This document shows positions 17,233 through 25,431 of a DNA stretch of 64,000 nucleotides, one piece after another. Below the pieces are notes generated by a model. That model did no database searches. It saw nothing but the letters and a program-made list of their open reading frames with translations, and was not told where the DNA came from. The stretch's first letter is position 1. Each line of letters opens with the position of its first letter. The stretch covers positions 7,502,001-7,566,000 of the forward strand of contig NZ_CP108032.1 in NCBI RefSeq assembly GCF_036169555.1, read 5' to 3'. A program made the translations under genes and the position numbers. The DNA comes from Streptomyces sp. NBC_00306 (GTDB lineage Bacteria > Actinomycetota > Actinomycetes > Streptomycetales > Streptomycetaceae).

Positions 17233-19560
17233 TCAGCAGGCGCCGAGGTCCTGCCACACACCCCATTCACCCGTGGAGCCGGGCTCCTCGCCCTTCGTCC
17301 ACCACTTGGACTTCCACTGGTGCGCCTTGTGCGACACCGTCGTGGGGTTGCCGTACTCGGTGGTGGCGCTCCACGCGGGGGCCGTGCAGGTGCCCGGACC
17401 GGTCGGGTCGGGTGAGGGGTCCGGGCTCGGTCCGGTGCCCGAACCCGGCTCGACCACCGCTGTACCGCGCGTCAGATCTCCGGCGAGCCCATAGGTCCTG
17501 CCGCCGAACGTCACCGTCCAGTTCGAGGGGGTGGACGTCGGCAGGTAGTACACGAAGTCCAGGTCGACGAAGGCGCCGGGTGCCAGGGTCTGCCAGGCCG
17601 GCAGCTTCAGCGACACCCGGTTGACGTCGCCCTTCAGACCACCGATGTTGCTGCCGCTGTGATCACTGCGCACGATCGTGGTCCCGAAGCCGGACTGGTC
17701 CTTGGCATTGGCGGGCGCCGAGGTGGCGTAGTCGAACTGGAACTCCGTGCCCCCGGGCAGCGCCGTCTTCGTGTTGTTGGTGATCCTGAGCTTGGGGCTG
17801 ATCGGGTAGTTGGAGTCGCCGAGGGGGAACTGGCCGAAGTCCACGTCCACCTTGACCGCCTCGGCGGGCAGGGCGGTCGCGGCCCTTCTGGCGCCGTACG
17901 GAGCGGCGGTCCGGAACTTCTCGTACATCGCGGTGGTCAGCGTGTCACCGGTCTCGTACTGCCCCTTGGCGGCGTTCCACGCGTAGTCGCCCGCGAGCTC
18001 CCAGATCATCGTGCCGCCGATGCCGCGGTCGACGACATAGTCCGCCTTGGCGGCGACCGACTGCTCGTCCTCGGTGGACAGGAAGACCTTCTTCTGCGCG
18101 TTCCACAGCCAGGGCGCGACCAGGGTCGCGTCGTACCTGCGGGCGTAGGTGCCGGTCAGCGTGGTGTTCGCGGGGAAGCCGTACCTGGTGACGTAGTCGC
18201 CCACCACGCCCTTCTCCAGATTCTTGGCGTGCCACATCGGGTTGGAGCCGGCCGGGGACTCGTTGCCCGCCGTGTCCTTGTCGTGCCAGAGGTTGTCGAT
18301 GCCCACCGCACCGTCACCGCACTTGGTCAGCCCCGATCCCGCCGGGCAGGTGGTGGTGGCCGCCTTGCCCCAGAGCCCGTCGGTGCCGCCCTGCACGTTC
18401 TTGAAGCCGCGGGTGTAGTACGGCAGACCGATGTTGATGCGGCCGGCGGGCATGGAGCCGCGGAAATAGTGGTACGCCCAGTCGGTGTTGAGGTATCCGA
18501 TGCCGCCGTACTGCGAGGTGGAGTACACACCGGCGGAAGCGAGTTCGGCGTCCTTGCCGTCGTCGAACAGGGAGGCGTTGGGACCCACGTACTCGTTCCA
18601 GGCGCCGTGCAGGTCGTACGACATGATGTTGACGTAGTCCAGGTACTTCTGGACCTGGAAGGTCTCCATGCCGCGCAGCAGATAGCCGGACGAGGGCGCG
18701 GCCACGGTCAGCAGATAGTGCTTGCCGTCCGCGGCGCCCGCGCGGTCGAGCTTCTCGCGCAGGGACTTCATCAGCGCCGCGTAGCCCTTGACCAGGCCCG
18801 CGCGGCGGGCGTTGGACAACTGGTGGTCGAGCGGGTTCCCGGCGTCCTTCATCGATGTCGGGTATTCGTAGTCGATGTCGACGCCGTTGAACCCGTACTT
18901 CTTGATGAAGGCGACGGCCGACTCGGCGAAGGTGTCGATGCCGGTCTGGTTCACCGAACCGTCGGCGTTGGTGGCCATCGAGTAGAAACCGCCGGAGTTC
19001 ACCCGCTCGCCGTCTTCGGCGAAATACCCGCCGGTCTCGGCCCAGCCGCCGACGGAGATCAGTGTCTTCACGTCGGGGTGCTGCTTCTTGAACTTCGTCA
19101 GCAGGTTGAAGTGCCCCTTGTAGGGCAGGGCGGGGTCCATCTCGGCCCCGGCGACCCCGGGCCAGGTCAGCCCGGTGGCGGCGTTGGCCGGGGTGTCCGC
19201 GCCCACCGACAGCCGGTTGGCGGAGTCGATGTGCCCGAAGGCGTAGTTGATGTGGGTGACCTTGTTCCACGGGATGTCCGAGGCGAGGTAGGCGGGAGTG
19301 CCGTCCTTGCCGGTGCGCCAGCCGGTGAAGTAGCCGATGACGCGGCGCTGGTGGTCCGCGCCCATCTTCTCCCGGCCCTCGGCGTCGTAGACGGAGCAGT
19401 AGGGGACGTCGACGCCCGGGGTCGAGTAGAGCCCGTCGGGTCGACAGGACTCCTGGGCGGCGGCGTGGGAGACGCCTGAGGAGAGTGAGCCGGCGAGCAG
19501 CGCGGCGGCGGCTGCGCCGGCTGCGAGCAGCGATGCTCTGGTACGGGTGAGGGACAGCAC
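17233..19560 (-). CDS. GH18 chitinase with C-terminal chitin-binding domain
   Basis: 775 aa from GTG 19560, eight bases after AGGAGG; a GTG at 19593 is in frame but has no ribosome site. A signal peptide occupies roughly 1-35. The GH18 barrel (75-560) shows LISVGGWAETGG and the catalytic motif GVDIDYEYP with acid Glu232, then MSYDLHGAWNEY. A beta-sandwich domain follows (about 570-690), then a Pro/Ser/Asp linker and a CBM5/12 module (YGNPTTVSHKAHQWKSKWWT) to the end. It hydrolyses chitin outside the cell. The promoter carries two DasR-like boxes, so it should respond to amino sugars. Confidence 0.94.
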   Translation of the reverse strand: MLSLTRTRASLLAAGAAAAALLAGSLSSGVSHAAAQESCRPDGLYSTPGVDVPYCSVYDAEGREKMGADHQRRVIGYFTGWRTGKDGTPAYLASDIPWNKVTHINYAFGHIDSANRLSVGADTPANAATGLTWPGVAGAEMDPALPYKGHFNLLTKFKKQHPDVKTLISVGGWAETGGYFAEDGERVNSGGFYSMATNADGSVNQTGIDTFAESAVAFIKKYGFNGVDIDYEYPTSMKDAGNPLDHQLSNARRAGLVKGYAALMKSLREKLDRAGAADGKHYLLTVAAPSSGYLLRGMETFQVQKYLDYVNIMSYDLHGAWNEYVGPNASLFDDGKDAELASAGVYSTSQYGGIGYLNTDWAYHYFRGSMPAGRINIGLPYYTRGFKNVQGGTDGLWGKAATTTCPAGSGLTKCGDGAVGIDNLWHDKDTAGNESPAGSNPMWHAKNLEKGVVGDYVTRYGFPANTTLTGTYARRYDATLVAPWLWNAQKKVFLSTEDEQSVAAKADYVVDRGIGGTMIWELAGDYAWNAAKGQYETGDTLTTAMYEKFRTAAPYGARRAATALPAEAVKVDVDFGQFPLGDSNYPISPKLRITNNTKTALPGGTEFQFDYATSAPANAKDQSGFGTTIVRSDHSGSNIGGLKGDVNRVSLKLPAWQTLAPGAFVDLDFVYYLPTSTPSNWTVTFGGRTYGLAGDLTRGTAVVEPGSGTGPSPDPSPDPTGPGTCTAPAWSATTEYGNPTTVSHKAHQWKSKWWTKGEEPGSTGEWGVWQDLGAC

Positions 19561-19704
19561 GGTCGGATCCTCCTGGTGGGGGTCCCCCTGCACCCACCGG
19601 GGCGCAGGGTTGATCGGCCTCGCACAACAACTGGCATGGGGATGGGTGCAGTTGGTCCCGTGAGGTGCGCACCGCCCGGGACCGGATCCGCGCAGGTGAC
19701 GCAG

Positions 19705-19733
19705 AGGCTAAGAGGACTAGACCAGTGCGTCAA
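19705..19733 (-). promoter_or_regulatory. chitinase promoter
   Basis: On the minus strand TTGACG (19733-19728), a 17-base spacer and TAGCCT (19710-19705). It predicts a leader of about 140 bases before the GTG at 19560. One DasR-like box lies in the spacer and one just upstream of the -35. Confidence 0.75.
19713..19724 (-). promoter_or_regulatory. DasR-like box, promoter-proximal
   Basis: TGGTCTAGTCCT on the minus strand matches the dre core TGGTCTAGACCA at ten of twelve positions and occupies the -35/-10 spacer. Confidence 0.7.
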
Positions 19734-19734
19734 T

Positions 19735-19746
19735 AGGTCTGGACCA
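19735..19746 (-). promoter_or_regulatory. DasR-like box, promoter-distal
   Basis: TGGTCCAGACCT on the minus strand, adjacent to the -35. It is the same 12-base direct-repeat element known from Streptomyces chitinase promoters; with the proximal box the repeat period is 22 bases, about two helical turns. Confidence 0.75.
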
Positions 19747-19796
19747 TTCCGGTCGGGGCGTCACGGAAATGATCCCGGCGGAGCGCCGCCCGGGGA

Positions 19797-20089
19797 GCAC
19801 GTGTTCCTGCGCGCATGCGGTGAACAGGCCCTCGCCTACGTGCCGTTCGTCGCCATCGCGGGCGCCCGCGCGTGAGGGGTGCGCGAGTGCCACCGGCACC
19901 GACGAGGTGCCGGCCGTCGCCCGGGCCCACGGTTCGAACGCCGCGCAGATCCCGCTCGCGTGGACGCTCCCGTGCGGACCTCATGTGCCGGCCAACCCGG
20001 GCACCGGCAACCCGGGCCACCTGACCGGCAACGTGGCAGCGGCCGCTCCGGGGCTCTCCGATGACGAACTGGCGCGGCTCGCCGTGTAG
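19797..20089 (+). pseudogene. aldo/keto reductase, decayed C-terminal remnant with frameshift
   Basis: One frame encodes HVFLRACGEQALAYVPF followed by a stop at 19875. A shifted frame continues with VPAVARAHGSNAAQIPLAWT, then GPHVPANPGTGNPGHLTGNV and LSDDELARLAV to 20089. These blocks match in order the C-terminal third of aldo/keto reductases (AQVALAWTL..P.V..IPGT....H...N). The N-terminal two-thirds with the catalytic Tyr and the barrel are missing and the frame is broken, so this is a relic. Recognition is by eye only. Confidence 0.7.
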
Positions 20090-20508
20090 AAGGCGACCAC
20101 GGGGGTGCCACCGTCAGTCCTCACCTCTGTACTCGACCGCATGATGAAGGTCGACCGGGCCTGCGGCCTCCCGGGGGAGGACCCCTGGCGCCTGACGGCG
20201 GGCGACGGTCTTCGGCGCTCCATCTGCGCCGGTCTTCCGGCTGCCCCGAGGCGTCCCGCGGCGCGCCGCTCCGGGCGCGCCTCTCGTCGGGGTCCGGCTG
20301 CTGTGCGCCATGGCGGGAGCGGGAAACCGCGCGGCTTCTGGCCATGCTCGACGACGTGGCCGGGGCGTGCGGCACCCCGGCCGCTCTGACGGCTTTCGTC
20401 GCCGTCGGCCCGACATGACCCGGACGGCAGCCCGACACTGCGGGCGATCCCGGGCGGGACCTGGCCGGCGCCGGGCCCTGAAAACGGCGCCGCCACGGCG
20501 GGACCGCC
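20090..20508. other. gene-free stretch
   Basis: No reading frame here has recognisable motifs, a ribosome site and Streptomyces-like codon pattern together. It may be further debris of the decayed aldo/keto reductase region. I see no repeat or hairpin worth naming. Confidence 0.5.
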
Positions 20509-20538
20509 TTGCCCGTGGACCGGGTCGCGGCCTACTGT
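20509..20538 (+). promoter_or_regulatory. promoter of the second lacI-family gene
   Basis: TTGCCC (20509-20514), an 18-base spacer and TACTGT (20533-20538). The operator begins at the last base of the -10, so repression and autoregulation are plausible. Confidence 0.5.
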
Positions 20539-20551
20539 GAATGCGCTTTCA
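20538..20551 (+). promoter_or_regulatory. LacI-type operator before the regulator gene
   Basis: TGAATGCGCTTTCA, palindromic at six of seven base pairs around a CG centre. It shares the asymmetric core ATGCGCTT with the element at 22251-22264, pointing to the same regulator. Confidence 0.6.
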
Positions 20552-20610
20552 CCGGGGTCGGTTTCCGGGAAAGCGCCTGAGTGTCGAGCTGTGAATGGAC
20601 GGTCGGTCGG

Positions 20611-21672
20611 GTGAGTGCCCCCACGGTGTACGACGTCGCCGAACGGTCGGGCGTCTCGATCGCCACGGTCTCGCGGGTCTACCGCAATCCTGACTCCGTC
20701 CGGGCCCAGACCCGCGACCGCGTGCTGGAGGCGGCCCGGGCCCTCGGTTACGTACCGAGCGCGAACGCGCGCGGACTGGCCAGCCGGCGCACCGGCGTAC
20801 TCGGCCTCTGCTTCCCCGACTACGCGGACCCGGCCGCGGAGAGCGGCGGCGAGTCGGACGACGAGTACGACGACTCGGCCGTGATGCTCTACTCCGACCA
20901 GATCATCCGCGGTATGGAGCGGGCCGCCAGGCGGCACGGATACGCGCTGCTGATCGCGGCATCGCTGGAGGGCGGACCCGAGAGCCTGGTGGCGAAGGTG
21001 GCCGGGCGGGTCGATGGCTTCGCGGTCCTCGCCCGGACCGTACCGACCGAGGACCTGGAGCTGATCTCGCGACGGCTGCCGGTGGTGATGCTGGCGGGAC
21101 CGCGCGAGATCGACCACCTCGACCACATCGAGGTGGCCAACACGGACGGCGAGCGGGAACTGGCGCGCCATCTCATCCGGGACCACGGCTTCACCCGGCT
21201 CGCCTTCGTCGGGAGCGAGGAGCATTCGCCGGACGCCGAGGCGCGTTTCCGCGGCTTCCGGGAGGCGTGCGCCGAGGCCGGTCTGCCGGTGCCCGACGCT
21301 CCGGACCTGCGCGCCCCGATGATGACGCAGCCGGAGGGCGAGCGCGCCGCCGACGCATTGCTCGACCGGGCGGGGGAGCGACCGCAGGCGTTGCTCTTCG
21401 CCAACGACCAGATGGCGGTGGGGGCGTTGCGCGCGCTGGAACGCCGGGGCGTCCGGGTGCCGCAGGACATCGCCGTCACCGGCTTCGACGGCATTCCGCT
21501 CGGCCGGCTGGTCCGGCCCGCCCTGACGACGGTACGGCAGCCGATGCGCCGCCTGGGGGAGGAGGCGGTGGACCTGCTGGTCCGGCGCCTGTCGGGCGAC
21601 CGCGACAGCCCGCCTGTCTCGATGGTCCTCCCGGTCTCCCTGGCCCGGCGCGCGAGTTGCGGGTGCGTCTGA
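20611..21672 (+). CDS. LacI-family repressor of the beta-glucoside-type ABC/GH1 locus
   Basis: 353 aa from GTG 20611. The helix-turn-helix PTVYDVAERSGVSIATVSRV is followed by the hinge LGYVPSANARGLASRRTG, then a sugar-binding sensor domain (FANDQMAVGALRALERRG, QDIAVTGFDGIPLGRL). An alternative GTG at 20581 has a better GGAAAG ribosome site but would add ten residues before the HTH; I prefer 20611 on family length. An acidic insertion (ESGGESDDEYDDS) lies after the first sensor strand, which is unusual. It sits upstream of the importer genes in the same orientation, with matching operators before itself and before the binding-protein gene. It is CebR-like by context, but the inducer is unproven. 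Confidence 0.87.
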   Translation: MSAPTVYDVAERSGVSIATVSRVYRNPDSVRAQTRDRVLEAARALGYVPSANARGLASRRTGVLGLCFPDYADPAAESGGESDDEYDDSAVMLYSDQIIRGMERAARRHGYALLIAASLEGGPESLVAKVAGRVDGFAVLARTVPTEDLELISRRLPVVMLAGPREIDHLDHIEVANTDGERELARHLIRDHGFTRLAFVGSEEHSPDAEARFRGFREACAEAGLPVPDAPDLRAPMMTQPEGERAADALLDRAGERPQALLFANDQMAVGALRALERRGVRVPQDIAVTGFDGIPLGRLVRPALTTVRQPMRRLGEEAVDLLVRRLSGDRDSPPVSMVLPVSLARRASCGCV

Positions 21673-22249
21673 GGGGGCCAGCGGTACGGGGGTGGCAGGG
21701 GCGGGCCGTTCGCACGGCAAACGCGGCATCCGGGTAACCGTGCCGCTGCGCATCCCGCACACCGCGACGCTGCGCATGCGGGGCACAGCCGTACATCCGG
21801 CACCCCGCGACCCTGCACGCACCGCAAGCATGGGCACGCGGCGCCCCTGCGCATCCCGAAGGCGCCGGCCGTCCCGCGTAGCCCGAAGACGCCGGCTGTA
21901 CCGGGACCCTGCCCATGCGGCGCGCCGCGTCCCTGCGTACGCCGCGACCCTGCCTGTCCGGCACACCACGACATCCCTCACGTCGCGGCGCTGAAAATCG
22001 CCCTGCCCCGGGCATCCGCGTGCCGCACCCCGTGCCCCCGTGGCGGGCGCGGTCCCGGCTCGCCCCCGGGGTTCCGGGAGGGTCGGACGCCACCCCTCCG
22101 CACCGCGCCGAGCATGCGGAATCTCTTCTGTCACTTTCGTTCCGCAAATCCTCCGCCTAGCCTTCGACGGGCAACCGCCGAGGTCGCGCCCGTTGCGAGA
22201 ACGTGACCTGAGCCCCTCTTGCGGTGGCCGGAAAGGCTGCATGAGAGTG
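21673..22249. other. long intergenic stretch with degenerate decamer copies
   Basis: No convincing gene. The decamer GCGACCCTGC and close variants occur at 21764, 21807, 21841, 21903, 21927 and 21944. The pair CCCGAAGGCGCCGGCCGT / CCCGAAGACGCCGGCTGT lies at about 21855-21899. It may be a decayed coding region or an eroded short repeat array. The right end leads into the promoter of the binding-protein gene. Confidence 0.5.
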
Positions 22250-22278
22250 ATGTATGCGCTTACAGACTGCGCATACAT
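22250..22278 (+). promoter_or_regulatory. operator region of the sugar ABC operon
   Basis: ATGTATGCGC and GCGCATACAT form a perfect 10-bp inverted repeat with a nine-base spacer. Within it, TGTATGCGCTTACA (22251-22264) is itself a LacI-type palindrome matching at six of seven pairs. It lies 26 bases before the ATG of the binding protein and shares the core ATGCGCTT with 20538-20551. It could also fold in the mRNA leader. Confidence 0.65.
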
Positions 22279-22303
22279 TGCGGAGCTCAAGGAGGAGCCG
22301 TCC

Positions 22304-23548
22304 ATGCACCGCACCGCTCGAACCGTTTCGGCCGCCCTGGCGATCTCGCTGGCCTGCGGACTCACCGCATGCGGGTCGGGAGGTGAGGGAGTCGCCGCCG
22401 ACGCCGAACAGACACTGACCGTCTGGGCGATGGGAGCCGAGGGCGAGAAACTCGGCGCGGTGGCCGCGGAGTACACCAAGGCCAACCCCAAGATCGACGT
22501 CAAGGTCACCCCGATCGGCTGGGACGTCGCCCACCAGAAGCTCGTCTCGGCGGCCGCCGCCGGGACGCTGCCGGACGTGATGCAGATGGGCAGCACGTAC
22601 ATGGGTGAGTTCGCCGAACTCGGTGTGCTGGAGCCGGTGGACACCAAGACCTTCGACAAGAAGGACTTCTTCCCCGCCGGCTGGGAGCAGGGTGTCGTCG
22701 ACGGCGAGGTCTACGGCGTGCCCTGGTACGTGGACACCCGCGTCCTGTACTACCGCACCGATCTCGCGCGGAAGGCGGGGGTCGGCAAGCCCCCGGCGAC
22801 CTTCGCCGAGCTGGAGAGCATGGCCGCCGCGTATCAGGACAAGGCGAAGACCAAGTGGGGCATCTACCTCCAGCCCCGTGGTCTGGACACCGTCCAGAGC
22901 TTCTACCCGTTCCTGTACTCGGCGGGCGGTGAGATCGTCGACAAGAACGGCAAGGCCGCGGTGAACAGCCCTGCCGCGGTCGGCGCCTTCGAGCAGTACG
23001 GTGCCTTCTTCGACAAGGGACTCAGCACCAAGAGCGTGCAGCCCGGTTACGACCCCTTGAAGGACTTCAACACCGGAAACGTCCCGATGTTCTTCTCCGG
23101 CCCGTGGATCAGGACCCTGATCGACGAGCAGTACCCGGACCTCAAGGGCAAGTGGGCGGTCGCCAACGTGCCGACCGGGAAGTCCTCCACCTCGATGGCC
23201 GGGGGTTCCAGTCTGGTGATCTCCAAGGACAGCGAACACAAGGCCGCCGCCAAGGAGTTCGTCGCCCATCTCACCAGCGCCCAGGCGCAGGCCGACTGGT
23301 ACCGCCGTACCCACGATCTCCCGGCCAACCTCGCCGCCTGGTCCTCCGGCGAACTGGCGGAGGACCCCGGCATGAAGGTGTTCTTCCAGCAGATGAAGAC
23401 CGCGAAGTCCACACCCACCCTGCCCACCTGGTCGGAGATATCCGCCTCGGTCGACACCGCGCTGGAGTCGGTGACGCAGGGCAAGGCCTCCGGACGGGAG
23501 GCCGCCGGCAAGGCACAGGCCGGTGTCGAGGACCTGGTCTCGCGATAG
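22304..23548 (+). CDS. sugar ABC transporter substrate-binding lipoprotein
   Basis: 414 aa from ATG 22304 behind AAGGAGGAG. The lipoprotein signal ends in the lipobox LTAC (Cys23). The mature protein is an extracellular solute-binding protein of family 1: TLTVWAMGAEGEKLGAVAAE near residue 37, LPDVMQMGSTYMGEFAELG near 95, then YGVPWYVDTRVLYYRTDL. It should bind an oligosaccharide. The following GH1 and GH144-like genes favour beta-gluco-oligosaccharides such as cellobiose, laminaribiose or sophorose. It is the first gene of an operon with two permeases and a beta-glucosidase. Confidence 0.92.
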   Translation: MHRTARTVSAALAISLACGLTACGSGGEGVAADAEQTLTVWAMGAEGEKLGAVAAEYTKANPKIDVKVTPIGWDVAHQKLVSAAAAGTLPDVMQMGSTYMGEFAELGVLEPVDTKTFDKKDFFPAGWEQGVVDGEVYGVPWYVDTRVLYYRTDLARKAGVGKPPATFAELESMAAAYQDKAKTKWGIYLQPRGLDTVQSFYPFLYSAGGEIVDKNGKAAVNSPAAVGAFEQYGAFFDKGLSTKSVQPGYDPLKDFNTGNVPMFFSGPWIRTLIDEQYPDLKGKWAVANVPTGKSSTSMAGGSSLVISKDSEHKAAAKEFVAHLTSAQAQADWYRRTHDLPANLAAWSSGELAEDPGMKVFFQQMKTAKSTPTLPTWSEISASVDTALESVTQGKASGREAAGKAQAGVEDLVSR

Positions 23549-23550
23549 CC

Positions 23551-24522
23551 ATGAGCACCACGACCACACCGGCCGCGAAGACGGCCGGCAAGCGGAACGG
23601 ACCGGCGCAGCGGCGGGCCCCGGCCGACGGGCCGCCGCGCCGCCTCGGCAGGCAGAACGCCGCCGGGTGGCTGTTCTCCACCCCCTTCCTCGTCCTGTTC
23701 GCCGTGTTCATGGCGTTCCCGATCGTCGCCACGCTCCTCATGAGCTTCACCGACTTCGGGCTGCGCAATGTCACCCACCCGCTCGACGCCGAGTTCATCG
23801 GCCTGGAGAACTACACCAAGCTGTTCGAGGACGAGAAGTTCCTCGAGGCGCTGTTCAACACCGCGTACTTCGTGGTCGTCGGCGTCCCGGTGACCGTCCT
23901 TCTCGGCCTGCTCGTCGCCGTCCTGCTGAACAACGGCATCGACCGCGCCCGGACGTTCTTCCGTGTCGGCTTCTACGCGCCCGTCGTCACGAGCATCGTC
24001 GCCGTCGCCGTCGTATGGCGCTTCGTCCTGGACCCGACGGACGGCCTGATCGCCGGGCTCGCCGCCGAAGCAGGCTTCACCGCACCCGATTTCCTGGGAT
24101 CGGAGACGCTCGCCATGCCGTCGCTCATCGCGATGGCGGTCTGGCGGAACCTCGGCACCGTGATGGTGCTGTTCATCGCCGGGCTCCAGGCCATTCCCAC
24201 CGAAGTACGGGAGGCCGCGCGGCTCGACGGCGCGGGAACCTTCCAGGAGCTCCGGCGGATCACCGTGCCCCTGCTGCGGCCGACGACGCTGTACGCGACC
24301 GTCATCACCACGATCGGCTACCTCAACGTCTTCGAGGAACCGTTCGTGATGACGCAGGGCGGCCCGTCGGACTCCACGCTGACCGTCTCCCTGCACATGT
24401 ACCGCGAGGGCTTCAATTTCTTCCACATGGGCTACGCGAGCGCCATGGCCTACGTCCTGTTCGTGGTCATCATGGCCGTCACGGTGCTCCAGCTCCGACT
24501 GCTGAAGGACAACACGTCATGA
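23551..24522 (+). CDS. sugar ABC transporter permease (MalF type)
   Basis: 323 aa. A soluble, basic N-terminus of about 35 residues precedes six predicted membrane spans (WLFSTPFLVLFAVFMAFPIV onward). The inner-membrane coupling motif EVREAARLDGAGTFQELRRI near residue 220 is the EAA loop of binding-protein-dependent permeases. It begins two bases after the upstream stop and overlaps the next permease by four bases. It pairs with that permease. No ATPase gene is present here; Streptomyces importers of this type usually share MsiK. Confidence 0.92.
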   Translation: MSTTTTPAAKTAGKRNGPAQRRAPADGPPRRLGRQNAAGWLFSTPFLVLFAVFMAFPIVATLLMSFTDFGLRNVTHPLDAEFIGLENYTKLFEDEKFLEALFNTAYFVVVGVPVTVLLGLLVAVLLNNGIDRARTFFRVGFYAPVVTSIVAVAVVWRFVLDPTDGLIAGLAAEAGFTAPDFLGSETLAMPSLIAMAVWRNLGTVMVLFIAGLQAIPTEVREAARLDGAGTFQELRRITVPLLRPTTLYATVITTIGYLNVFEEPFVMTQGGPSDSTLTVSLHMYREGFNFFHMGYASAMAYVLFVVIMAVTVLQLRLLKDNTS

Positions 24523-25376
24523 GCGGCACCCGAGCTCCGGGCATCCGTGGCACCTCCCGCATCCGCAGGCCGGCGGTCTACGTCGTCGTCTCCGCGGGAC
24601 TGCTGGTGATGGCGGCGCCGTTCCTGTGGATGGTCCTCTCCGCCTTCAAGACGGACCGCGAACTGACCGCCAGCCCTCCGGTCTGGATTCCGACGGAGTG
24701 GACGTTCCAGCACTTCACCGAGCTGCTCGAGCGACTCGACATGCCGCTGTACTTCATGAATTCGGTGATCGTCGCCGTGTTCGTGACCGTCTGCAACCTG
24801 GTGTTCTGCTCGATGCTCGGCTACGCGCTGGCCAAGCTGGACTTCGGCGGCCGCAGCAAGGTCTTCGCGATCGTCCTCGGCGCGCTGATGGTGCCCGGGA
24901 ATCTGATGCTGCTGCCCCTCTTCGTCCTGATGAGCAGGCTTCAGCTGATCGACTCCTACGCCGGGTTGGTGCTGCCGTTCGCCGCGGGCGCCGTCGGGGT
25001 CTTCCTCATGAGGCAGTTCATGCTGTCGATCCCCGACGACCTGCTGGAAGCGGCCCGGCTCGACGGGGCCGGGGAGTGGTTCATCTTCTGGCGGATCGTG
25101 ATGCCGCTGGTGAAACCCGCCCTCGCGACCCTGTCGATCCTGACCTTCCTCGGCTCGTGGAACAACTTCGTCTGGCCGCTGATCGCCACCAACGACCCCG
25201 GCAAGTACACGCTGCCGGTGGCACTGGCCACCTTCGCGACCGATCCGAACAAGTCGGCGGGCTCCAACGGCATGCTCATGGCCGGATCGTTCCTGGTCGT
25301 CCTGCCCGTCCTGATCGTGTTCATCGCCCTGCAACGCCACTTCACCCAGGGCATCGCGACCGCGGGCATGAAGTAG
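24519..25376 (+). CDS. sugar ABC transporter permease (MalG type)
   Basis: 285 aa, with six membrane spans after a short basic N-terminus. The coupling motif reads DDLLEAARLDGAGEWFIFWR near residue 185, and SWNNFVWPL near 220 is typical of MalG-like subunits. The ATG at 24519 overlaps the preceding stop (ATGA). It forms the channel with the MalF-type permease. The locus has no dedicated ATPase. Confidence 0.92.
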   Translation: MSGTRAPGIRGTSRIRRPAVYVVVSAGLLVMAAPFLWMVLSAFKTDRELTASPPVWIPTEWTFQHFTELLERLDMPLYFMNSVIVAVFVTVCNLVFCSMLGYALAKLDFGGRSKVFAIVLGALMVPGNLMLLPLFVLMSRLQLIDSYAGLVLPFAAGAVGVFLMRQFMLSIPDDLLEAARLDGAGEWFIFWRIVMPLVKPALATLSILTFLGSWNNFVWPLIATNDPGKYTLPVALATFATDPNKSAGSNGMLMAGSFLVVLPVLIVFIALQRHFTQGIATAGMK

Positions 25377-25431
25377 CGAGCCCCGGCGCCCCCGATCCCC
25401 CCCCCACCGTCCGTACCGGAGAGTTCTCACG

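Noticed and set aside
19981..22659. 892-codon open frame on the minus strand
   Set aside because: It runs antisense to the second lacI gene and into the importer gene, with no recognisable domain; it also crosses the decamer region.
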